64,000 nt of DNA from Sambucus nigra (Eukaryota; Streptophyta; Magnoliopsida; Dipsacales; Adoxaceae). The DNA is taken from contig OX422216.1 of assembly GCA_949130495.1 (NCBI GenBank), positions 103,857,967 to 103,921,966 of the forward strand. The letters run 5' to 3'. Shown here one piece after another: positions 1-11,724 of this stretch. The notes below the pieces were generated by a model, which was not told the origin of the DNA, ran no database searches, and saw only the letters and a list, made by a program, of their open reading frames with translations. Position numbers and translations under genes: made by a program. Numbering within the stretch: the stretch's first letter is position 1; each line of letters starts with the position of its first letter.

Positions 1-768
1 TTAGGGTATTCACAAAAGTGATCGAACCATAGTCGAAATCGAGGGAAATGAGATTATGTGATGATTGAAAGAATGAGCTTGAGGCTTATAGACTATTAGT
101 CATATATGTATACCGATAGTCAAAACGATTACTAGATTCTTTAATGTACTCTCAGATATAGATGAAATGCGTAGTGATGGATTCCTACGCAAACTCTTGG
201 GCGATAGCCCTAATGTTGAATATATAGGTATAAATATATACATACGGTTTTGGGAGACTATTCTTCATAGGAAAATGATCGAATATATTTCAAGTATGGG
301 ATTATATTCACGTAACGAGGTAAATTAAAGGAATTGTGGTGACGGCTTGTATATTGAGGACTATGTATACTTATAGCCAGGTATATATATATATATTATA
401 CATATGAACGAGAATTAGTTTATATATATAGATAAGGATATGTGAATATGTGTTGATATATATATATATCTGTATGTATATAGATATATGGATATCTTTA
501 TGTTGTGGACATACATGGTATGGATATTTAAACCGTATATGATGATTTATTTACTTGATCATATGATTGGATCATATGGATTATATATTATGCATGTAAA
601 TGATATATATACTTAATTGGTTAAGCATACCCCGCTCATGCTATCATTGGGAAGTTGCGCGCGTAGAGGGTGAGCATCCTGGCTAGAAAAGCAGGGTGTG
701 GATATTCCCCAGGTCATAGTCGTCCCGTGTGTTACTATATGATATATATATATATATATTTATTTTGG

Positions 769-856
769 GATGAGACGTGATGGGTATGTTTCGTCTCATT
801 GCCGGTTTGGAGCTATGACCGCTTCCCGGGACGTCGTGTGCGTGAGTTTACCACGA
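769..856 (+). other. Conserved LTR hairpins H1 and H2 (element A, 5' copy)
   Basis: H1 is an 8-bp perfect stem, ATGAGACG (770-777) with CGTCTCAT (792-799). Its 14-nt loop contains GGGTATGTT. H2 is TCGTG (834-838) with CACGA (852-856) around TGCGTGAGTTTAC. The two lie 34 nt apart. Equivalent hairpins with different stems occur at the same place in LTRs B, C, D, E and H. H1 pairing is clear; H2 is weaker in A than elsewhere. No function is known. Confidence 0.6.
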
Positions 857-1350
857 GATGGGTGTCGTTTAGTCCCACCATGGTGGCCCCAGTTTTGCTA
901 CGTGAGTCGGGCACTGGGAAGATGATAGCATTGATGCAGTTTATCGGCGATATATATAGCCGGGTATATTATGTGCATGGCCTTGTACATCATATGTAGT
1001 ATGTACACTCGGCTGTTGGATTGATGATGATATATATATACGGTTAGAAATAAATACCTATATATATATATTTATGTATATATCCTATAGATGAAAGGAT
1101 ATGGACTTTTAAGAAGTACATCTTAGATGATTATGGTGTACTAGATTGATGGGGGTTGATGTATCGCACATAAGGTATTATTTCGGATACATCATCCCAA
1201 GGATATTATTGGAGGTTCTCTTATTTTATCTTATTTGTTTTCTTTGTTTTCTTTTCTTTCTTTCTTTCTTTCTTTAGGAGTTATAGTTAGTAGCAATGGT
1301 AGTATTAACTTGTATGTTGAGGATTATGGATCTCTAGGATCGACATTGCC

Positions 1351-1420
1351 CAGGAGCAGTGTAACGAGGTGGTTCCTTGTTTGGATTTCGCTTTGCGAGA
1401 CACCTCACGCACGAAACGCA
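1351..1420 (+). other. Three-way-junction element, copy 1
   Basis: GAGGTG (1366-1371) pairs perfectly with CACCTC (1401-1406). Inside are a possible TCC/GGA mini-hairpin around TTGTTT and a hairpin TTTCGC-TTT-GCGAGA (1386-1400). Conserved flanks are AGCAGTGTAAC upstream and ACGCACGAAAC downstream. The inner sequence is nearly invariant in all six copies, while the outer stem changes in a compensatory way. No tRNA, hammerhead core or known RNA family was recognised. Confidence 0.6.
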
Positions 1421-1488
1421 GTGCCATGTCGAGATTTGAGAGAAGTAATTCCATAGGTGGCATCACGGATCTCTGATCTTGACCTTGT

Positions 1489-1560
1489 CAGGAGTAGTGT
1501 AACGGGGCAGTGCCTTGTTTGGATTTCGCTTTGCGAGACTCCCCACGCACGAAACGTAGT
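1489..1560 (+). other. Three-way-junction element, copy 2
   Basis: This is the second member of a tandem pair, about 138 bp after copy 1. GGGG (1504-1507) pairs with CCCC (1541-1544), and the inner hairpin TTTCGC-TTT-GCGAGA is unchanged. The next two positions of the outer stem do not pair in this copy. The matching copy in the 3' LTR has GCGGTTCC in place of GCAGTGCC, which restores one pair. Confidence 0.55.
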
Positions 1561-2612
1561 ACAATTTTGGGATTAGAGAGAAGTCTTGCCAATATTCCAT
1601 GTGCATATTATTAAGTATATTAATTCTTACGTTTTTAGCCTATATAGGTATATATATATATATATATATGTATATGTATAGAGGTAATGTTTTAGGAATT
1701 ATGATAATTGTAATTCATGAGATTATTAATCGGAATTCATTAAGCCTTTCATGGCATAATTGTTGTAATCATAATCTAATAGGATTAGAAATGGGTGGAT
1801 CCTTAGATTTTGACGGGAAGGTAGCTCTCGTGGATATAGGCTAGGCCTGATAAGTTAGGTTGTCCTAAAATAAATGGGGGTAATTTAACTAAAATTTGAG
1901 GACGCGAATAGGTGCGCGCCTTTAGATGAGAGGTGAGTTGGGGTTCCACGAGAGTGCGGTCTCACTTATTTATGAAATTAAGTACACCGGTATTTATTAT
2001 GCACGGTTAACACACTTGCTAAATATTTTACACATTCGGGGCTCTGACCCGTTTACTTTTCTCTCCTCCTTGTATATATATATGTTACCACAGGTATCCT
2101 ACGGCATGGATGCCGGATGACCTTCTATCCTGAGTCTTGGGAACCGTGACAGGTGCGGACTGTTGCGGGATGTTTCATGTAGCCGCTTCCTACTTCTTTA
2201 AAAATTCTAGGTAGGATTCATGTTGTATATCGGGTTTGTACCCAAGGGATATTTATATATATGTTTATATTCATTCCATTTCAGTTATTGTATTTGCTGT
2301 GATCCGACAGCTTATTCGGATCTACTTTTTGTAGTACATTCGGTTGTATTTAATTGGTTCATTTTATTTCTAGCATTTTATTTATTATAGCTCTTTCCTG
2401 CATCTCCTATTCATTAGTAGTTTTATAGTGTAGGGTTGTTGTATGTTGCAAGTTTTAAATTTTTTATAACATCTCGCTTATATGATTTCGGGTAGTTAGT
2501 CCTATATTATATAGTACCGTTAGTTGATGTTGAGACTGGACCATCTGGAATTCCTGATTTAATATAGTATAGGGCTGGCCACCCGTTATTATTTTAAGCG
2601 GGGTGTTACAGA

Positions 2613-2630
2613 TGGTATCAGAGCATCAGG
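2613..2630 (+). other. Element A primer-binding site (initiator Met-tRNA type)
   Basis: TGGTATCAGAGC starts two bases after the LTR end and complements the 3' end of plant initiator Met-tRNA, the usual primer for Ty3 chromoviruses. The same word follows the LTRs of B and D. Confidence 0.92.
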
Positions 2631-3902
2631 TTCTAGAGTCTTTAGGATCTGTGCGAGTTATGGATTCTTCCGTTAACGTTCTTGACATAAAGCCCTATAA
2701 TTAGGACTGTTGTGTTCACCGCGTTGTTTTCTTCTGTGAAGTATATTCACTTGATTGGCGTTCTGATAACAGTTGCTCTTGTTTCGTTTCAGACGTCGCC
2801 TAGATTTTGTCGTCTAGGAAAGAATAGGTTTAGAAGTACGGAACCCATAGCATATTTTGGGTACGCTCTAATCGGGGGTAATTGTTTTCCCCGGTTCCGG
2901 AGGAGATATTGAGGAGATTTCTAGCATTGGTGTGAGGTGATTTATCGGCAATTGAGTAATAAAGGAAATTTGCTCGAATGGCGAATCTTGGTCTTAGTAA
3001 GGAAAGTCCGAGGAGAGGTATGTAGTGTAGTCCTTGGGAGGTTTAGATTGAGAATCTGCTAACCTTAGTTAGGAAACCTGGTTTTGGTGACTCTTACCGA
3101 TGTGAGGTAGCAGTTGTCCCAATATTAGGAGTATCGCCTTCCAGGATGAGGGGAAATGCCTTTGGAGACTCAGTTTCGTTGTGTAGGACTGAGGGAGTTT
3201 TTGGTTGTCGCCATCGTGTTTATCCTTCAAAATGGTTAGGAAGGATTTTGAGGAAGATGTTTCTCTTGTAAAGAAATGGGCTTAGGGATAATGATTTTCC
3301 TGGAAGGAGTTGAGGACCCTGAGTTGAGATTCTAGGGTGAGGGGAAACCATTAGGTTATGGAATTGTAAGGTAGAATACCTTTCTTTGGGTTTAAGTTAC
3401 GCTTTGTGCGATATTGGGAACGTCGCGTGTAAGGCGTGATGGGTAGTTATCCGCTACACCGCTAGGGTGTATGAAATTTTCCTAGAGGAGGAAATGAGCA
3501 CGTGTGGCCTTTGTATGGCATCTTGGGAGATGATACATCTTTTCGTAACGAAATAGTAGGGAAGTTTTAAAATCCCAATGAGGGAAGGATTTATTTTTAT
3601 ATAAAGGTGTTAAAATGATGTATAGGAATTTCATAACTGAGAGGTTTAGAGTTTGGTAGATTTGTGAGGAGCGGATAGTTTAGCTCGTAGTTGTGCTAGT
3701 TTTGAGAACTAGATATTGGCTAGAGTATTGTATTGATTGAGGCCTTGTGTTTTAAACATAAGGTGTTTGTTTGGCGTGTCGAAAGACGCGGAATATATTT
3801 ATATTGTATTATTGTATAGGCCCTCGGGCAATATCTAAAATATGAAAAATCTTTTATAAAACCTTAACCCTGGTTCAACTAATCTCAATCCCCGACCTAG
3901 CT

Positions 3903-3966
3903 ACACAGTAGTGTATTGGGAGGGTTCCTTGTTTGGATTTCGCTTGCGAGACCTCCCCCGCACGAA
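3903..3966 (+). other. Three-way-junction element, copy 3 (internal region of A)
   Basis: GGGAGG (3918-3923) pairs fully with CCTCCC (3952-3957). Three of the six pairs differ from copy 1, each on both sides. The inner hairpin has a TT loop instead of TTT. It lies about 340 bp upstream of the polypurine tract. Confidence 0.6.
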
Positions 3967-4294
3967 GGTGGCTAGCGTCAGGAATTGAGGAGAGTTCAAC
4001 CAGTGGAAATTTTCAAACTTTTATATATTTAGTATATTGTTATAGATTATATTACCGAGGGTTATCTTACAATTTGAGGCTAATGGAGCCTGATTAAGAT
4101 TTTACGAGTAGAAACTCGGGTACAGGGTGTATGGGCGCCCTGGGTAGCTAGTTGATTTTAGGGATCCGTAAGGATCTATATAGTTCGACGTGAGAACTAG
4201 AAAGGATCGGCATAGTGATCTTGAGGATTGATGTAAGGACTAGATGGTATTGAGGTCCTAGGCATGTCTCAAATTTTGCGGACGAAATTTCTGT

Positions 4295-4307
4295 AAGGGG
4301 GGAAGTA
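4295..4307 (+). other. Element A polypurine tract
   Basis: AAGGGGGGAAGTA lies immediately before the TGTAAC start of the 3' LTR. It would prime plus-strand DNA synthesis. B and D have the same tract. Confidence 0.9.
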
Positions 4308-5056
4308 TGTAACAACCCTCGATTTTGGAGACTGAGAAATTTAATTTTGGGAAAATTAAATTTAATTAAATTGGAGAATTTTAAAATTTGGGAATTTAAG
4401 TCCAAAAATAGAGAACGTTTCAAAGTATTCCGGATGATATTTTTGAGGGTACCATCGATCCCGGAAGGGTCGAGATAGTCAAAATGACTGTCATTGGGTC
4501 TTATTTCGGCTCTGGAATGTTTTTAAGTTGTTTTGACTTGAATTGGAGTCAACGAGTCATTTAAAGTGTGTATTAACATTTAAAACTGGGATTTTGTTTT
4601 AAAAGGTTGGAGGCTTACAGATGAAGCCATTTCTCATTTAAGAGAAAGAGAAAAGCCCTAGAGAGAGAAGAAGAAGAGGAAGAAGAAGAAAGGAAGAGAG
4701 AGAGGAAGAAAAGCTTGGAGATTTCCGGCCCTACCGCGACATCGAGGACGATTCAACCTCTACAAACCTGAGGCAAGTGTTTAATCTTGCTAAATAGCTA
4801 TTTGTGTATTTCATTTCATAAATTGTGGGGTAAAGAAATGGTTTTTGGGTATTAATGTCAAAACCTAGATTTTAGGTTTAAATCTTGAAATCAATGATTA
4901 AATATGGAATTAATGACATAGAAATGATTGGGATCAACTTTGGGTTGGTTAATGGGCTTAAAATCATGATTTGATGAAGGAATGGGGGTTGGAATGAGAA
5001 ATTTAGGGTTTAGAATTCGTGGGTTTTGAAGAAACAGATGAAACCTTCAAAAATTG

Positions 5057-5265
5057 CAGGTCCGAATCGATTCGCCCCCTCTAGCGAATCGATTCGGTTT
5101 GGTAAAATTGGCAGGTCTGCATTGACCGAATCGATTCGGACCCCAAGCCGAATCGATTCGGCCTATTGCAGAAGCCCAAGTCTTTGGACCCGAATCGATT
5201 CGCCTTGGAGGCCGAATCGATTCGCTAGTCCGAATCGATTCGGAACAGGGCCGAATCGATTCGGA
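5057..5265 (+). repeat. Palindrome cluster, eight copies of CGAATCGATTCG
   Basis: Perfect 12-bp palindromes start at 5063, 5085, 5127, 5149, 5191, 5213, 5231 and 5252. They form four doublets with start-to-start spacing of 22, 22, 22 and 21 bp, about two helical turns. The doublets begin 64, 64 and 40 bp apart. Two overlapping ORFs crossing this cluster are artefacts of the repeat. An equivalent doublet occurs in LTR H. Confidence 0.93.
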
Positions 5266-6338
5266 AACAGGGCATTTTGAGGTATTTTTCTCCATAGTGA
5301 TTTCAAACCCTTTTTGGTTGGGTTTATTGATTTGGGGCCTTCTCTTATGATGTAAGAGATATGTTCTTGGAGACACATAAGGAGTTTCTCACACATTAGA
5401 GTTTTGGGGACTCCTTAGGGTAAATTGGGAGAAATGTATCCATGTATGTATTTGGAGTTATGTATAGAGATTTTGGGGGAAAACCCTTTGGGATTGGGAA
5501 TCCTAATTGTAGATTAAAAGTAAGTGTAGATGTGATGTGAGGCTAAGAACTCTTAGAGAGATCTTAGATTAGGGTATTCACAAAAGTGATCGAACCATAG
5601 TCGAAATCGAGGGAAATGAGATTATGTGATGATTGAAAGAATGAGCTTGAGGCTTATAGACTATTAGTCATATATGTATACCGATAGTCAAAACGATTAC
5701 TAGATTCTTTAATGTACTCTCAGATATAGATGAAATGCGTAGTGATGGATTCCTACGCAAACTCTTGGGCGATAGCCCTAATGTTGAATATATAGGTATA
5801 AATATATACATACGGTTTTGGGAGACTATTCTTCATAGGAAAATGATCGAATATATTTCAAGTATGGGATTATATTCACGTAACGAGGTAAATTAAAGGA
5901 ATTGTGGTGACGGCTTGTATATTGAGGACTATGTATACTTATAGCCAGGTATATATATATATTATACATATGAACGAGAATTAGTTTATATATATAGATA
6001 AGGATATGTGAATATGTGTTGATATATATATATATATCTGTATGTATATAGATATATGGATATCTTTATGTTGTGGACATACATGGTATGGATATTTAAA
6101 CCGTATATGATGATTTATTTACTTGATCATATGATTGGATCATATGGATTATATATTATGCATGTAAATGATATATATACTTAATTGGTTAAGCATACCC
6201 CGCTCATGCTATCATTGGGAAGTTGTGCGCGTAGAGGGTGAGCATCCTGGCTAGAAAAGCAGGGTGTGGATATTCCCCAGGTCATAGTCGTCCCGTGTGT
6301 TACTATATGATATATATATATATATATATTTATTTTGG

Positions 6339-6426
6339 GATGAGACGTGATGGGTATGTTTCGTCTCATTGCCGGTTTGGAGCTATGACCGCTTCCCGGG
6401 ACGTCGTGTGCGTGAGTTTACCACGA
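6339..6426 (+). other. Conserved LTR hairpins H1 and H2 (element A, 3' copy)
   Basis: Same as 769-856: H1 arms are 6340-6347 and 6362-6369, H2 arms 6404-6408 and 6422-6426. Sequence is unchanged between the two LTRs here. Confidence 0.6.
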
Positions 6427-6920
6427 GATGGGTGTCGTTTAGTCCCACCATGGTGGCCCCAGTTTTGCTACGTGAGCCGGGCACTGGGAAGATGATAGCA
6501 TTGATGCAGTTTATCGGCGATATATATAGCCGGGTATATTATGTGCATGGCCTTGTACATCATATGTAGTATGTACACTCGGCTGTTGGATTGATGATGA
6601 TATATATATACGGTTAGAAATAAATACCTATATATATATATTTATGTATATATCCTATAGATGAAAGGATATGGACTTTTAATAAGTACATCTTAGATGA
6701 TTATGGTGTACTAGATTGATGGGGGTTGATGTATCTCACATAAGGTATTATTTCGGTTACATCATCCCAAGGATATTATTGGAGGTTCTCTTATTTTATC
6801 TTATTTGTTTTCTTTCTTTTCTTTTCTTTCTTTCTTTCTTTCTTTAGGAGTTATAGTTAGTAGCAATGGTAGTATTAACTTGTATGTTGAGGATTATGGA
6901 TCTCTAGGATCGACATTGCC

Positions 6921-7130
6921 CAGGAGTAGTGTAACGAGGTGGTTCCTTGTTTGGATTTCGCTTTGCGAGACACCTCACGCACGAAACGCAGTGCCATGTC
7001 GAGATTTGAGAGAAGTAATTGCATAGGTGGCATCACGGATCTCTGGTCTTGACCTTGTCAGGAGTAGTGTAACGGGGCGGTTCCTTGTTTGGATTTCGCT
7101 TTGCGAGACTCCCCATGCACGAAACGTAGT
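6921..7130 (+). other. Tandem pair of three-way-junction elements in the 3' LTR (copies 4 and 5)
   Basis: Outer-stem arms are GAGGTG 6936-6941 with CACCTC 6971-6976, and GGGG 7074-7077 with CCCC 7111-7114. These are the LTR counterparts of the copies near 1366 and 1504. Confidence 0.58.
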
Positions 7131-7215
7131 ACAATTTTGGGATTAGAGAGAAGTCTTGCCAATATTCCATGTGTATATTATTAAGTATATTAATTCTTAC
7201 GTTTTTAGCCTATAT

Positions 7216-7315
<100 letters not shown>

Positions 7316-8250
7316 GTATAGAGGTAATGTTTTAGGAATTATGATAATTATAATTCATGAGATTATTAATCGGAATTCATTAAGCCTTTCATGGCATAAT
7401 TGTTGTAATCATAATCTAATAGGATTAGAAATGGGTGGATCCTTAGATTTTGACGGGAAGGTAGCTCTCGTGGATATAGGCTAGGCCTGATAAGTTAGGT
7501 TGTCCTAAAATAAATGGGGGTAATTTAACTAAAATTTGAGGACGCGAATAGGTGCGCGCCTTTAGATGAGAGGTGAGTTGGGGTTCCACGAGAGTGCGGT
7601 CTCACTTATTTATGAAATTAAGTACACCGGTATTTATTATGCACGGTTAACACACTTGCTAAATATTTTACACATTCGGGGCTCTGACCCGTTTACTTTT
7701 CTCTCCTCCTTGTATATATATATGTTACCACAGGTATCCTACGGCATGGATGCCGGATGACCTTCTATCCTGAGTCTTGGGAACCGTGACAGGTGCGGAC
7801 TGTTGCGGGATGTTTCATGTAGCCGCTTCCTACTTCTTTAAAAATTCTAGGTAGGATTCATGTTGTATATCGGGTTTGTACCCAAGGGATATTTATATAT
7901 ATGTTTATATTCATTCCATTTCAGTTATTGTATTTGCTGTGATCCGACAGCTTATTCGGATCTACTTTTTGTAGTACATTCGGTTGTATTTAATTGGTTC
8001 ATTTTATTTCTAGCATTTTATTTATTATAGCTCTTTCCTGCATCTCCTATTCATTAGTAGTTTTATAGTGTAGGGTTGTTGTATGTTGCAAGTTTTAAAT
8101 TTTTTATAACATCTCGCTTATATGATTTCGGGTAGTTAGTCCTATATTATATAGTACCGTTAGTTGATGTTGAGACTGGACCATCTGGAATTCCTGATTT
8201 AATATAGTATAGGGCTGGCCACCCGTTATTATTTTAAGCGGGGTGTTACA

Positions 8251-9085
8251 AATGATTTTTCTAAAACTAAATATTATGGCCTTAGTACTTCTCGGGATAA
8301 AACTTTATGGGAAATAAGTTAGATAGACTTATGAGATTAATAGAACGGTAGGAGTGCACACTAGATGAGAGGTGATGATTCTCAAGAGAGTGTCGCATAC
8401 TAACATGGTTGTGATATTAGCCGTTAAACATTTTAAATACTTGCTAAACTATTTTTAAAACAGTTTTGCACTAGGGCTCTGACCCATTTTCTGTCATTTC
8501 TTTCTCTATTGTATATATATGTATGTATTATAGGTGCCCAGCCATAGGGGCGTCATGCTTAGGTTCTTTGGATTGGACGTGCTGCAGCTTATGTGGGAGT
8601 TGAAGGCCCTTGCTTTAGACGTCTTCATCATTGAATTAGTTCCTACTTTAGATCTTCATAGTTAGGGCATGTGTCGCCCGATTTCCTATACCGTTTAGAT
8701 CTTGTCAAAAATTTATGTTCATTTATATTTTCGGTATTCAATGCTCCTTGGGAGTTAACTATTGTCAGGATGATTTCATTTAGGGTTGTTATACTTGGTT
8801 TGGATTATATAGATGGTTTAATTCTTGTTTATTAATTTCCATCCTTAGTATTTATGTGATTCTTAACTGTTGGGTATAAAAAAAATGGTTTTTTTTTTAT
8901 ATTGGTACTTAAGAAAGGAAAAATAAGACTTTAAATTGTTTTGACACTTAGCTTAATTATTTAGGGTGTTTATATTGGTAATAATTATTTTACGATAGTG
9001 ATGTTGAGAATGAACCAACCGTTCACCTTGATGTTAATTTAATAAAGGACTGATCACCCGGTATATAATTAGGCGGGGTGTTAAA
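8251..9085 (+). repeat. Element B 5' LTR, 3' part only
   Basis: It aligns with 16047-16887 in the 3' LTR of B. Element A's insertion removed it from the rest of the LTR, which must lie left of the window. It ends TTAAA where the 3' LTR ends TTACA. It contains the GGGCTCTGACCC box, the CAGCCA box and a hairpin H3 sequence near 8581. Confidence 0.88.
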
Positions 9086-9690
9086 TGTGGTATCAGAGCA
9101 TCAGGTTCTAGTGTCCGTTAGGGTCTGTACGGCTTACTATACTTTCAGTTGAGCGTTACCTTGTTTGATATAGAGCCCTATGTTTAGGATTGTTGATTTA
9201 TTTGGTAAGATTCCGTTCTCCTGCTATAACATATATATTAGTGATTCTTATTTGCGTTCGGACGTGTTCGTACAAGAAGTATGACAGATGAGGGCTATTA
9301 GACGGATAGCGGAGGTCATACTTAGGAGGTTATGAAGTATGTTCGAGGATGATGACCATAGTCAAGGTCACCCCTATTATGGCACGAGAGGCCAGGACTG
9401 TAAAGACGGTTAGGACGCAGACTGTAAATTCCAAGTGCTGCTATAGTCGAAGGTGATGCCAAATTAGACTCACCCAACGTAGTACGCTTGGGAGAGGGTC
9501 AAATGGAAAATTGAGGAGAGTCATCTGTAGAAGTTCTAGAAATACGGGAATTGGGTGTGTTACCCAACGAAGGCAATATATTCAAAGGCTTGGACATATA
9601 GTGGAGGGTGGTTAACTAGAACTGAAAATTTGGGGTAAAATTTTTCTTGACTCATCGGAGCAAAGTTATAATAGTGGGAGTCAACAACCA

Positions 9691-10020
9691 CCGCCCCTGA
9701 ATGAGGGTACGTTTTCTATCTATGGAGTTATGGGGCGCATAATTATTGTCATTGGGACCTCACATTCATTTGTAGCTATTAGAATTGCGTGGACCATAGG
9801 GTTACTAGACTTGGCCATTGGCACTATTATTTATGTAGACTCACCGATGGGTAGTGGGACGCATATTATTTTTTGTGTATATCAAAACGTGAGTTTAATT
9901 TGTTATAGACCTATCCGAGTAGGATGTAATTATCGGCATGGATTGACTTGTTGTATATGAGACTAAGATTGATCGTTATAGCCAGCGTATTGTCATTGAT
10001 ACGAGAGTGAATAAGTAGAC
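9691..10020 (+). pseudogene. Ty3/gypsy protease fragment in element B
   Basis: The translation around 9730-9960 aligns with the D protease at 40070-40400. Shared segments include SHSF, VDSP.GSG and the nucleotide block encoding IGMDWL. The catalytic DTG triad is degraded to VIGTS (about 9745), so the active aspartate is lost. The reading frame breaks before the IGMDWL region, and no reverse transcriptase follows. This is the only pol relic in B and shows that B descends from an autonomous chromovirus like D. Confidence 0.8.
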
Positions 10021-10530
10021 TTTTATAAATAGATAAAACTTTTTGGGATGTTATATACTATAGACTAAGGACCTGAGTGTGACACCCCGACTAATTAAAC
10101 ACCGGGTAGCTACTCCTTTATAAAATTAATTCAAAATGCCAAGTTGGCTCAGTTAATAGCATCACTGTCGAAAACATTTTAAAGATTACTAACCACCTAG
10201 TATTTAAAAAGTAAGTTGCCAAATTTTAATTTAAGTCTGATTAACATGCAACAAGAGTAATGAATAACTAAATAACACCATTCACCATACTGAAATGAAA
10301 CGAATAACCATCACAAAATGTAAATAAAACCTGGAGGAAAAACTCCTCAATACAAATCCCACAACTGATAAGTAAACTGAAATAAATAACTAAAACTGAA
10401 TACTGAGCAATACATGCTAGAGTCTGAAAACTGAAATGTAAAAATGTCTAATAGAATTGGGCAACATGCCCTACAACTGATAGATGCTGAGACTGGAATC
10501 CAAATGAGAGAAGCGTCTACATGCAAATCC

Positions 10531-10555
10531 CTGTAGCTTCCACAAACAGCTACAG
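10531..10555 (-). other. Hairpin H3 in LTR C
   Basis: CTGTAGCT (10531-10538) pairs perfectly with AGCTACAG (10548-10555). On the element strand the loop reads GTTTGTGGA. D has CTACAGCT/AGCTGTAG at the same place, so two pairs are exchanged. Confidence 0.6.
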
Positions 10556-11138
10556 CTCGTCACCTGAATGAGAATTCTATGCTTGGTGTCCTTGTGGCTG
10601 GGCACCTAAAATGGTTTTACAAGAAAATATATTTGAAAGCAAATGGGTCAGAGCCCGAAAGTGGAAGTCATTTTAAAAACCTGCAAGTGCTTTAAAAACA
10701 TTTAAAACATTAAATACCAAGTACATGTTAGGACGTGCACTCACATTAAATTCTCACCTCTCGACTAACTGTGCACTCCTAACGTAAGTACCCATCTATA
10801 ACTACCCTTTCCACTAGCTAAGTGACAATGTAACTAGCTAGACTACCAAAGGTTCTACCCATTTTACTCGGTTCCAATTAACATAACAACGCTCGTAATT
10901 AAATAGAGGTTTCACGTAATCTCCGTTATTAAGTATGCCATTGATATAACTAACAGCTAACTCATTATATATCTCGAAACAATACCGGAATATTTTACAA
11001 CATTAACATGAGGATTTCCATTAAATAAATGTATATTATTCATCTCATAAATATACAATACAAGCACCCCGCAATTTAAGCTGTAGTGCACACATACTCT
11101 GCTATCCATCCCGGTACATCACGTACATAAGGATCACA

Positions 11139-11241
11139 TATTCCGAATCTCTCAGGAATAGTTCAGATAACACAAATCACAAATAGTGGAGGCGAACATA
11201 GTCACCATCACATGGGTCACGCACATACCTACGCTCCCATG
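11139..11241 (-). other. Hairpins H2 and H1 in LTR C
   Basis: H2: TATTCC (11139-11144) with GGAATA (11155-11160), loop TGAGAGATTC on the element strand. H1: CATGGG (11211-11216) with CCCATG (11236-11241), plus a short inner GCG/CGT helix around TAGGTATGTG. The spacing between H1 and H2 is 50 nt. Confidence 0.65.
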
Positions 11242-11724
11242 GTCAGCGGACTTATTAATATCACAATAAGTCTTTCTATGACCTATGTTCATCAAGGTAC
11301 CAGTCTATATCCCCCCCGTAGGCACACAAGGATTAGAGGGTCCTAAGCGAACGAAACCTCCCGTGATAGCAAGTATGGTAGGTATGTCATACATACAATT
11401 CATATATCAATACTAAGTAAACACACATCTTAGTAATATCGTATTATGTTCGTAGTACATATTGTACTCTCGTATTAATTATAATTATCACAACTTATTT
11501 TATTCCGGTTCATAATTATACGTGCCATAATTTATCCTCACATCGTAGTAGACACTCACGTCTCAACCCAAACGGTTCATTGGATATAACTCTAGTGTAT
11601 GATTTACTCATCTCGATAACCCAAAAGTCCCAAATCAATCGCTATATAATCAAAGGGATGCTAACTCTACCCTTGAACCAGTTCCCGGAACTCCAAAAGT
11701 CAAAACAGTCCAAAAAGGAACAAA

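Larger units (their letters stand above)
1..2610 (+). repeat. Element A 5' LTR (3' two-thirds only)
   Basis: This matches 5571-8250 base for base over long runs. It ends in the conserved GCGGGGTGTTACA just before the primer-binding site. It contains hairpins H1 and H2 (769-856), two copies of the three-way-junction element (1351-1420 and 1489-1560) about 138 bp apart, several (TA)n tracts, and the GGGCTCTGACCC box near 2038. Small ORFs here are incidental. Confidence 0.92.
2611..4307 (+). other. Element A internal region, non-coding
   Basis: The first 200 bp are alignable with the leaders of B and D (GCCCTATAATTAGGACTGTTG). The position where D begins gag has ACG instead of ATG (about 2793), and no gag reading frame continues from it. 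I see no protease, reverse transcriptase or integrase. The last 400 bp resemble the matching part of B (13084-13795) and include a three-way-junction element. The net internal length is almost the same in A (1697 bp) and B (about 1704 bp), so both derive from one deleted master type. Confidence 0.75.

Noticed and set aside
1351..1420. Hammerhead ribozyme (retrozyme) suggested by GCACGAAAC
   Set aside because: No CTGATGA core is present in the element; only the GAAA-like word matches.
2613..2630. tRNA gene suggested by the Met-tRNA match
   Set aside because: Only the 12-18 nt primer-binding site is present, with no cloverleaf.
5026..5396. Three overlapping ORFs with ESIR/NRF repeats
   Set aside because: They are translations of the CGAATCGATTCG palindromes in different frames and are not conserved as codons.
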